Assembly (NCBI GenBank): GCA_964639525.1
Contig: CAZXDS010000140.1
Location: forward strand, 1 to 9,135
DNA length: 9,135 bases
Direction of reading: 5' to 3'
Source of the DNA: CAZXDS01 sp964639525
GTDB lineage: Bacteria > Bacteroidota > Ignavibacteria > Ignavibacteriales > Melioribacteraceae
In this document: positions 1 through 6,451 of the stretch, in pieces
Layout: each line of letters opens with the position of its first letter
How positions within the stretch are numbered: the first letter of the stretch is position 1
Position numbers and translations under genes: made by a program
Notes under the pieces: generated by a model
Database searches by the model: none
Told to the model about the DNA's origin: nothing
Seen by the model: the letters and a program-made list of their open reading frames with translations, nothing else

Positions 1-1963
1 TCATCGAATCCCAAATCATATAACCGCAAAGAAGAATAAACATAACCAAGCCTAATAATTCGGCACCGTGAGTTTCCGACCACGCGTGCAGTTTCCAATC
101 GGCTCCGAGCGATTTAATTATTACACTAATTACTCCCATTAAAGCACCGCCGGCAATAAATCCGGAAGCAATTAAAATACCTCGATCTTTTCTGGCTCTG
201 TTTAAGCCTTCGTCCTTACTGCGAGTTGAAACAAACCACGAAATTAATCCACCGACAAGAATAGGTGTATTTAATTCAAGCGGAAGATACATTCCCAAAG
301 CAAAAGCTAATGCAGGAACATTTATTGTTGTTAATATTAAAGCAAATAATGCACCGGCTATGTACATCATCCAAGGTGCAGGCTGATTTGACATAAGCGG
401 TTTAATTACCGCAGCCATTGCATTTGCTTGTGGTGCCGGAAGCTCATTTCCGGTAAATCCGTAAGTACTATTCAAGAGCATAATTACCCAAGCAACTGTA
501 GCGGCAGAAACAACCGTTCCAAGAAATTTCCATGATTCCTGTTTGTAAGGCGACGAACCGAGCCAGTAACCGATTTTCAAATCCGTAATAAATGAACCGG
601 CAACCGAAAGAGCTGTACAAACAACACCGCCGATAATAAGTGCTGAAACCATTCCCGCAGGACCTGAAAGTCCGACAGCAACAAGAATAACTGAAGACAG
701 AATTAACGTCATCAATGTCATTCCGGAAACAGGATTTGTACCGACAATTGCAATTGCATTTGCCGCAACGGTTGTAAACAAGAAAGAAATAATTAAAACT
801 ATCAGCAATCCGATAATTGCATAAAGGAGATTACTTACAACACCAAATAAGAAGAATATAAATATCAAAACCGCAGTAGCTGAAATCCCGATAGCAATTA
901 TTTTCATCGGCAAATCGCGTTCTGTTCTTACTTTGGAATCGTCAGAGTGCTTTTTCCCAAACAGTTCACTAAAACCCATTTTAAATGCAGTTTTAATAAT
1001 TCCTGAGGATTTAATAATTCCAATCAAGCCCGCCATTGCAATTCCGCCAATACCAATATGACGGACATAGTTGCTGAATATCTGTTCGGAAGTCATATCT
1101 TTTATTAATGTATGAACATTTGCTCCGACCGGCATAGTGATAAAAGGTCCGAGATATGCGAACACGGGAATAATTACATACCAAGCAACAAAAGAACCGG
1201 CTGCAATTATAGCAGCATATTTTAAGCCGACAATAAAACCAAGTCCCATAACCGCTGCGCCGATATTCATTTTGTAAACAAGCTTAAATTTATCAGAAAG
1301 TGTTTGCCCAACAGCAATAACCCTTGATGAAAATACTTCGCTCCACCAGCCGAACGAAGCTACAATAAAGTCGTAAAGTCCGCCGATAATTCCGCTAACA
1401 ACCAAAACAAAAGCCTGATTGCCACCTTTTTCTCCTGCTACTAAAACTTCAGTAGTAGCAGTTGCTTCAGGAAAAGGAAATTTCCCGTGCATTTCCGAAA
1501 CAAAATATTTACGGAAAGGAATTAAAAATAAAATCCCAATAAATCCTCCGAAAACCGATGCAAGAAAAATTTGAAAAAATGCTACATCCAATCCTAAAAT
1601 ATATAATGCAGGTAAAGTAAAAATTGCCCCCGCAACTACCGCACCGGAAGTTGAACCGATTGATTGGATAATCACATTTTCGCCAAGTGCTTTATTTCTT
1701 TTTAATGCAGTTGAAAGTCCTACAGCAAGAATAGCAATAGGTATTGCAGCTTCAAAAACCTGTCCGATTTTTAATCCGAGATAAGCTGCTGCTGCAGAAA
1801 ATAAAACTGCCATAAACAAACCCCAAAGAACTGACCACAGATTTACCTCCGGAACAATTTCATTCGGGGACATTACCGGTACAAATTTTTCGCCGGGTTT
1901 TAATTCCGTATAAGCATTTTCCGGTAAACCGAACGGTTTTACAATTGATTCGTTATCACTCAT
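1..1963 (-). CDS. OPT-family oligopeptide transporter (C-terminus off the left edge)
   Basis: This is a polytopic inner-membrane protein of the OPT (oligopeptide transporter) family, proton-coupled importers of small peptides or, in the YSL branch, metal chelates. The frame is open from the ATG at 1963 to the window edge, giving about 654 residues. Bacterial members usually have about 620-690 residues, so little is missing. A hydrophilic N-terminus (MSDNESIVKPFGLPENAYTE) leads into hydrophobic segments. Recognisable family motifs are AAAAYLGLKIGQ (about residues 55-66), KFPFPEATATTEVLVAGE (about 161-178), TDLKIGYWLGSSPYKQ (about 460-475) and GMYLPLELNTPILVGG (about 557-572). These match the bacterial peptide-transporter branch better than plant YSL proteins. 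The visible end, GAELLGLVMFILLCGYMIWDSM, is another membrane span. The start is fixed by AAGGAG seven bases upstream. It lies 11 bp after the exported peptidase gene, so peptides are the likely substrate; that part is inference. Confidence 0.93.
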   Translation of the reverse strand, partial: MSDNESIVKPFGLPENAYTELKPGEKFVPVMSPNEIVPEVNLWSVLWGLFMAVLFSAAAAYLGLKIGQVFEAAIPIAILAVGLSTALKRNKALGENVIIQSIGSTSGAVVAGAIFTLPALYILGLDVAFFQIFLASVFGGFIGILFLIPFRKYFVSEMHGKFPFPEATATTEVLVAGEKGGNQAFVLVVSGIIGGLYDFIVASFGWWSEVFSSRVIAVGQTLSDKFKLVYKMNIGAAVMGLGFIVGLKYAAIIAAGSFVAWYVIIPVFAYLGPFITMPVGANVHTLIKDMTSEQIFSNYVRHIGIGGIAMAGLIGIIKSSGIIKTAFKMGFSELFGKKHSDDSKVRTERDLPMKIIAIGISATAVLIFIFFLFGVVSNLLYAIIGLLIVLIISFLFTTVAANAIAIVGTNPVSGMTLMTLILSSVILVAVGLSGPAGMVSALIIGGVVCTALSVAGSFITDLKIGYWLGSSPYKQESWKFLGTVVSAATVAWVIMLLNSTYGFTGNELPAPQANAMAAVIKPLMSNQPAPWMMYIAGALFALILTTINVPALAFALGMYLPLELNTPILVGGLISWFVSTRSKDEGLNRARKDRGILIASGFIAGGALMGVISVIIKSLGADWKLHAWSETHGAELLGLVMFILLCGYMIWDSM

Positions 1964-1970
1964 ATATCAT

Positions 1971-1976
1971 CTCCTT
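1971..1976 (-). promoter_or_regulatory. Strong Shine-Dalgarno of the OPT gene, overlapping the peptidase stop
   Basis: AAGGAG reads on the minus strand seven bases before the ATG at 1963. Its first two bases belong to the TAA stop codon of the upstream peptidase gene (1975-1977). A second ATG at 1970-1968 directly abuts the Shine-Dalgarno and opens only a four-codon frame (M-I-Y-E-stop), so 1963 is the better start. The overlap means ribosomes finishing the peptidase sit on the transporter's binding site, which suggests translational coupling. None of the other three genes here has so good a site. Confidence 0.85.
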
Positions 1977-4788
1977 AAAAGTTAAAAACTACTGGTAATA
2001 AGTACTGCAATTCTTTGTTTTGCCTTCCATAAAATTTTATTTTTCCCTCAAATTCTGCTGCTCGCGGAATATTGAATCCCGGTTTGGAAAAATCACATTG
2101 CAGAGTAGTTATTACCGACGGATAAAAACTTATTCTGCTTTCTTTATTGTGTGTAACCATAAATTTTTTAGTTTTGGAAAGTACGGTTTTTTCAATTACG
2201 TTTACTTTCATTGAATCGGACTTAAACGTAAAACCCGGAATCATTACAAAAGTTAAATTTGTGCTGTCGGCTTTGAAATTATTACGAATACGAACAGAAC
2301 CTTCGTCATACGATAGTCCTCCAACACTAAGTGCTTTTCCATCTTCATTATAAATCATCAAAGCAAAATCAGTAACTTTATTAAAGTTTTCCTTACTCAT
2401 TTTTACATTAAACTCTTTTGATTTTTCACCTTTTTTTATTGTGAAAGGAATTTTATAATGTTCTCCGCCTTTTAGACCAGCTGAAAATTCTTGTGTATAA
2501 GAATCAATTGCACCTGAAACATTATAAGCCTTAGTTTCATTATAATAATTTATAATTTGAATATTATTATTATTTTTACTTAAATTATTATTATCAATTC
2601 TTGAAATACCATCGAAATGAACGGATAAATTATAGGTCGATTCCGCTCTTCCTCTGTAATAACCCATCACATCAAGTTCGTAAACACCGGGTTTTAAGTT
2701 AAAATATTTTTTTTCAACAGAATCACTGTTCTTATCCGAATTTAAAAAAGCCGTACCAATTTGCGGACCTGCAGGCTTATTTAAAAAATACCAAACTTGT
2801 GCGTAACTGTTTCTATCGGAACTTAGATTAATCGTAAGTGTTTTACCTCCGGCAGGCACTTTAATAAAATAACGGTTCAGCTCACCGACACCAACTTTAA
2901 CATCAGCCTTATAAAGTGAATAATTATTTTCATTATTAAATTGGTAAGGAATAACCACTGTTGCCATCACTTTAAATTCCGGGAAATGAGTTCTATTTGC
3001 ACGCGTTGCATAAATTACTCCGTTATAAAGCCCGGGAGTTTTCATCTTGGTTTTATCGAACATAACACTTATTTGAGCATCCTGTGAATTACGAAAATGA
3101 ATTTTTCGCTGAATTGGTTTTAACCAATCGGCACTACTTTTAATATTGCAGATTCTATAAAATTTCTTTTTGTTAATTGTATTATTTCTTGAAATAGAAA
3201 ATGTATAAGTTTCATTCCCTGTTAAGTAGGAACCATCACGAATATACAAAGCCGGAGCTTTTGCATCGGGCATATTAGGTGCAAAAGAACTTGTAGTATA
3301 TGTTTCAAATTTTTTAATCTGTTTTTGTTTTATATATTTTTTTAAAAGTTTATATGCGTTCATAACATTTATGTAACCGCCGCCTTGGTCTAATGCATCG
3401 TAACCTTTTAAGTGAGTAGCACTCTGTCGTAAAACAGTATAAAGAAATTGGGCAGGGATTTTAACTTTCGGAAATTCCTGTTTTGCAGCACTCAACAGTA
3501 ATGACATAACACCTGCTGAATATGGTGAAGCCATACTTGTTCCCCACATTCTATCGCCGCTCATAAAATTGGGAATTGTAGAAGCGGAAGCTCCGGGTGA
3601 AACAACATCGGGCTTAAAAACTTCCCCTCCGCGTGAACTAAAATGAAGAATTAAATCGTGTTTAATTATTGCTCCGTATTCATCGCTGGCAACAAGTTTA
3701 TTTAAAACAGCACCGGAAGAAAAAACAGCAGGAGTAGAAGCCGGTAATCCTGTAGTAGAAATTCCGGGACCTTCATTTCCGTTTGAATTACAAATATACA
3801 AATAGGGATTTTTCTTTGTTATCTTTTCCAAATATTTTTCAATCTCGGAACGCCCTTCAATTTCGGAACCAATACCAAAGCTCATATTTACAATACACGG
3901 TTTATCTGATTTTGCCGCATAGGTTGCATAATAATCGAATGCTTTTTTCATGCTTTCGGTTACTGTAGCACCGCCGGCAAGGTTGTTATTTCCGAGTTTC
4001 AACCCAATTAAATTTGCACCCGGTGCCACTCCGTAAAAATCGCTGTCGCCGATTCTGTTTCCGGTTGCAATACCGGCACAATTTGTTCCATGTCCGCCGT
4101 CGTCGAAAAAGAAACTTATGCGTTTTTCATCCGGAAAAATATTTACGGCAATTGTAAATGCAGGCAAACCGTCTTTTGTTGCAATATGAAAAGTATCGTA
4201 ATTTACTTTGTAATTCTGAAGCGGTTTTTCATCTGAAAGAGTTCCGTTATCATTTGTATCAACATAAATCACCCAAAATTGCCTGCCGTTTTTCTCAGTT
4301 TTAAATGTTACAAAATAAAAATTGTCATTAGTTTTTCCGTTACCGTTTACGTCTTTAACATGCGAACCTGAGTTCATCCAAAGTTTTTCGGGTAAATCAC
4401 CGATAAAATAATTATCATCTACCGCTTTAAACGAAAGTTTATTTGCCCCGTTTATTTTGAAGTTCTTATCTTCATTCACAAAATAATATACGGAATCATC
4501 GTTATCTACATCGGCAGGATAAAAAGAAATATCGCCTTCACCGGTAAAATCCTGCACATCAATAACTTTTACTTTACCGGTTGTTGTTTTGGTTAAACCG
4601 TCAATTCCCATATCAATTCCGGTATCAAGAACAAAAACAATAGTTCCGCGTCCATCGTATTTAGGATATGCTTTATGGAAATTTTCAACACCGGTTGGAC
4701 CCAACGCTAGAAAAGTTTGAGTAGAATCTTGCGCCAGCATTGTGCCAATTAATAGAAAGGACACAACAATAAATAATTTAAGTTTCAT
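1975..4788 (-). CDS. Exported subtilisin-family (S8) serine peptidase, tripeptidyl-peptidase II-like
   Basis: A 937-residue subtilase. Residues 1-19 are a type I signal peptide (KLK, then a hydrophobic core, likely cut before Q20); there is no lipobox cysteine, so it is probably periplasmic or secreted. The catalytic set is D55 (VFVLDTGID), H233 (GGHGTNCAGIA), oxyanion N338 (NGNEGPG) and S418 (GTSMASP). About 178 residues separate Asp and His, as in tripeptidyl peptidase II (TPPII). By memory alignment, further TPPII-like segments follow: KVKVIDVQDFTGEGD, GPGISTTGLPA, ALYIRDG (about 516-522), GVGELNRYFIKVPAGG and YNLSVHFDG. It is shorter than eukaryotic TPPII (about 1250 residues) and lacks the helical C-terminal part. 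The Asp-His insert has two Ca-loop-like stretches, and an Asn-rich linker lies near 730-755. The Glu residues that anchor substrate N-termini in TPPII do not align clearly, so tripeptidyl cutting is unproven. It is upstream of, and tightly linked to, an oligopeptide transporter. The Shine-Dalgarno is weak (AGGTG). Confidence 0.93.
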   Translation of the reverse strand: MKLKLFIVVSFLLIGTMLAQDSTQTFLALGPTGVENFHKAYPKYDGRGTIVFVLDTGIDMGIDGLTKTTTGKVKVIDVQDFTGEGDISFYPADVDNDDSVYYFVNEDKNFKINGANKLSFKAVDDNYFIGDLPEKLWMNSGSHVKDVNGNGKTNDNFYFVTFKTEKNGRQFWVIYVDTNDNGTLSDEKPLQNYKVNYDTFHIATKDGLPAFTIAVNIFPDEKRISFFFDDGGHGTNCAGIATGNRIGDSDFYGVAPGANLIGLKLGNNNLAGGATVTESMKKAFDYYATYAAKSDKPCIVNMSFGIGSEIEGRSEIEKYLEKITKKNPYLYICNSNGNEGPGISTTGLPASTPAVFSSGAVLNKLVASDEYGAIIKHDLILHFSSRGGEVFKPDVVSPGASASTIPNFMSGDRMWGTSMASPYSAGVMSLLLSAAKQEFPKVKIPAQFLYTVLRQSATHLKGYDALDQGGGYINVMNAYKLLKKYIKQKQIKKFETYTTSSFAPNMPDAKAPALYIRDGSYLTGNETYTFSISRNNTINKKKFYRICNIKSSADWLKPIQRKIHFRNSQDAQISVMFDKTKMKTPGLYNGVIYATRANRTHFPEFKVMATVVIPYQFNNENNYSLYKADVKVGVGELNRYFIKVPAGGKTLTINLSSDRNSYAQVWYFLNKPAGPQIGTAFLNSDKNSDSVEKKYFNLKPGVYELDVMGYYRGRAESTYNLSVHFDGISRIDNNNLSKNNNNIQIINYYNETKAYNVSGAIDSYTQEFSAGLKGGEHYKIPFTIKKGEKSKEFNVKMSKENFNKVTDFALMIYNEDGKALSVGGLSYDEGSVRIRNNFKADSTNLTFVMIPGFTFKSDSMKVNVIEKTVLSKTKKFMVTHNKESRISFYPSVITTLQCDFSKPGFNIPRAAEFEGKIKFYGRQNKELQYLLPVVFNF

Positions 4789-4831
4789 AATTTTACACCT
4801 AATTTTTTAATGATTTAATTTTTGGAGGTTG

Positions 4832-4857
4832 TTGAAACGAAACGTGCACCGTTTCAA
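4832..4857. promoter_or_regulatory. GAAACG/CGTTTC inverted repeat upstream of the peptidase (possible operator or leader hairpin)
   Basis: TTGAAACG (4832-4839) and CGTTTCAA (4850-4857) are perfect 8-bp inverted arms around a 10-base spacer. A second GAAACG (4839-4844), overlapping the first by one base, pairs with the same right arm to give a tighter 17-bp dyad (4839-4855) with 6-bp arms. The element ends 43 bp before the peptidase ATG. The shape recalls operators of LacI-type repressors, but no regulator gene is in the window. If transcribed, it could equally form alternative small hairpins in the leader. Confidence 0.4.
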
Positions 4858-5073
4858 ATTTTTGATTTGATTTTGGATTTATTAAAATATGATATTCAAA
4901 AATGTAGTACTGGATAAGCGGATTCATATTTTACCAATCGTTATATTTAACATAAAATTCACGAACATTACACTTCAATAATTTTCCCAAAATATTTTGA
5001 TTGTCTGATTAGATTTAAGATATAAATATATGAAGAATTTGGTATGTTCAAAAATGAAATTTCAAAACGTATT

Positions 5074-5137
5074 GTTATTGTTATTGTTATTGTAGAGACG
5101 GGATATATCCCGTCTCTACAATAACAATAACAATAAC
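5074..5137. repeat. Perfect 64-bp palindrome (REP/MITE-like element)
   Basis: Every base from 5074 to 5105 pairs with 5106-5137, giving 32-bp arms with no spacer. The centre is GGGATATATCCC, flanked by GTAGAGAC/GTCTCTAC, then by hexamer repeats: ATTGTT-type on the left (5071-5092, about 3.7 copies) and CAATAA-type on the right (5119-5137, about 3.2 copies). It starts 11 bp beyond the serS stop. There is no T-tract directly after the stem on either strand, so it is not a canonical intrinsic terminator, although a transcript would fold into a strong hairpin. GTAGAGACG...CGTCTCTAC palindromes are, as I recall, common interspersed repeats in some cyanobacteria and FCB-group genomes. Confidence 0.85.
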
Positions 5138-5147
5138 GAAAAATTAA

Positions 5148-6425
5148 CTACCCGATAACATTAAACCCTGTATATTTCTGCAATTCCTTCGGCACAATAA
5201 TTTTGCCTTCGGGTGTTTGATAATTTTCAAGAATAGAAACCATCAAGCGACTTGTTGCTAAGCCGGAACCGTTTAGCGTGTGAACAAACTGCGGTTTTTT
5301 GCTTTCTTTTCCTCTGTATCGGATATTGGCTCGGCGTGCCTGAAAATTTTCAAAGTTACTGCACGATGAAGCTTCTAACCATTTATTTTCTGCCGGTGAC
5401 CACGTTTCAATATCGTAACATTTTGCAGCAGCAAAACTTAAATCGCCTGTACTTAATAATAGAATTCTATAAGGAATTTTTAATGCAATTAAAATATCTT
5501 CGGCGTTTGAAACAATTTTGTCAAGTTCATCATAGGAAGTTTCCGGTTTTACCAACTTAACCATCTCGACTTTATTGAATTGATGAACTCGTAAAAATCC
5601 CTTGGACTCTTTGCCGTAGGAACCTGCCTCTCGCCTGAAGCAAGAAGAAAAACCTACGTACTGAATCGGTAAATCATCTTCGGAAAGTATCTCGTCCCTG
5701 TGCATATTTGTGATTGGAACTTCGGCTGTGGGAATGGGGAAAAGATCATCTTTTTCGCAATGGTACATATCCTCAGCCATCTTAGGCAATTGCCCCGTAC
5801 CGAGCATTGAGTTTCTATTTACAAGAAACGGCGGGAAAATTTCTTTGTAACCGTGCATATTAATATGTAGGTCAAGCATATAATTAATTAATGCTCTTTC
5901 CAAAGTGGCGCCTTTACCAACATAAACAGGAAAGCCCGAACCGGTAATTTTTGCACCGCGTTCAAAATCAAGTATGTTTAATTTTTTACCGAGTTCAACG
6001 TGGTCCAATGGTTTTGTTTCCATTTCAAAAGAAAAACCATCGGGAAGCCATTTTTTTACTTCAACATTATCAGCTTCACTTTTACCAATGGGAACGGATT
6101 TATGCGGAAGATTCGGAACCCACATTAAAAATGATTTTAAATCTTTATCAATATTTCTTATTTCATCATCAAGTAATTTAATTTTTTCACCAACCGCTTT
6201 CATTTCGGCAATAATTTCATCAGCCGGTTCGCCTGCTTTTTTCAATCGCCCGACTTCCTGCGAAACTTTGTTCCTTTTGGCTTTTAGCTCTTCAGTTTGT
6301 TGAAGCAATTCCCTTTTCTGCTTGTCAAGTCCAAGAATATCATCAACTGTATCTTTTGCATTTTTGTTTTTTATGCCTTGTTTAACAAACTCGCTGTTTT
6401 CTCTAATAAATTTAATATCTAACAT
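5148..6425 (-). CDS. serS: Serine--tRNA ligase
   Basis: Cytoplasmic class II aminoacyl-tRNA synthetase that charges tRNA-Ser (and tRNA-Sec where present) with serine. It is 425 residues, the usual bacterial length, with a standard N-terminus (MLDIKFIRENSEFVKQ). Residues about 30-100 are charged and heptad-like, the long coiled-coil arm that grips the tRNA-Ser variable loop. Motif 1 lies around 172-200 (ATLERALINYMLDLH...GYKEIFPPF). The serine-binding TAEVPITN is at 233-240. Motif 2 is FRREAGSYGKESKGFLRVHQFNKVE (263-287, with R264, R265 and E266). Motif 3 is LNGSGLATSRLMVSILENYQ (384-403, with R393). No core residue appears lost. The gene starts 26 bp after leuS and shares its strand, so co-transcription is likely. 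Only a weak purine run (AAAGAGAAAA) precedes the ATG. The long palindrome follows its stop codon. Confidence 0.98.
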   Translation of the reverse strand: MLDIKFIRENSEFVKQGIKNKNAKDTVDDILGLDKQKRELLQQTEELKAKRNKVSQEVGRLKKAGEPADEIIAEMKAVGEKIKLLDDEIRNIDKDLKSFLMWVPNLPHKSVPIGKSEADNVEVKKWLPDGFSFEMETKPLDHVELGKKLNILDFERGAKITGSGFPVYVGKGATLERALINYMLDLHINMHGYKEIFPPFLVNRNSMLGTGQLPKMAEDMYHCEKDDLFPIPTAEVPITNMHRDEILSEDDLPIQYVGFSSCFRREAGSYGKESKGFLRVHQFNKVEMVKLVKPETSYDELDKIVSNAEDILIALKIPYRILLLSTGDLSFAAAKCYDIETWSPAENKWLEASSCSNFENFQARRANIRYRGKESKKPQFVHTLNGSGLATSRLMVSILENYQTPEGKIIVPKELQKYTGFNVIG

Positions 6426-6451
6426 TTTTCTCTTTTATTTTTTTAATTTAA

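Larger units (their letters stand above)
4789..5147. other. Gene-free gap between serS and the peptidase gene
   Basis: A 359-bp AT-rich gap with no credible ORF on either strand. From serS towards the peptidase it holds the long palindrome at 5074-5137, a 12-bp perfect AT palindrome CAAAATATTTTG (4988-4999, possibly chance), and the GAAACG/CGTTTC inverted repeat near 4832-4857. I looked for a Bacteroidota -7 box (TANNTTTG on the minus strand) and found no exact match, so the peptidase promoter could not be placed. Immediately before the peptidase ATG the only ribosome-binding-like sequence is a weak AGGTG. Confidence 0.7.

Noticed and set aside
1956..1970. ATG at 1970 as an alternative OPT start
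   Set aside because: It abuts the Shine-Dalgarno with no spacing and ends after four codons; the ATG at 1963 has ideal spacing and the correct frame.
2020..2353. Two overlapping plus-strand ORFs (64 and 68 codons) opposite the peptidase C-terminus
   Set aside because: Both are short, overlap each other in different frames and are antisense to a real gene.
4988..4999. CAAAATATTTTG palindrome as an operator
   Set aside because: A 12-bp AT-only core palindrome in very AT-rich sequence is not remarkable, and it is far from the peptidase start.
5074..5137. Reading the palindrome as a rho-independent terminator of serS
   Set aside because: The stem is strong, but neither strand has a T-tract right after it; CAATAA/TTATTG repeats follow instead. 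A role in 3'-end formation remains possible.
5252..5560. 102-codon plus-strand ORF opposite the serS 3' part
   Set aside because: It is antisense to motifs 2-3 of SerRS. The translation looks like low-information shadow sequence.
5974..6303. 109-codon plus-strand ORF opposite serS
   Set aside because: It lies wholly antisense to the well-conserved serS coding sequence, with no recognisable protein features and no ribosome binding site that stands out; it is a shadow of serS.
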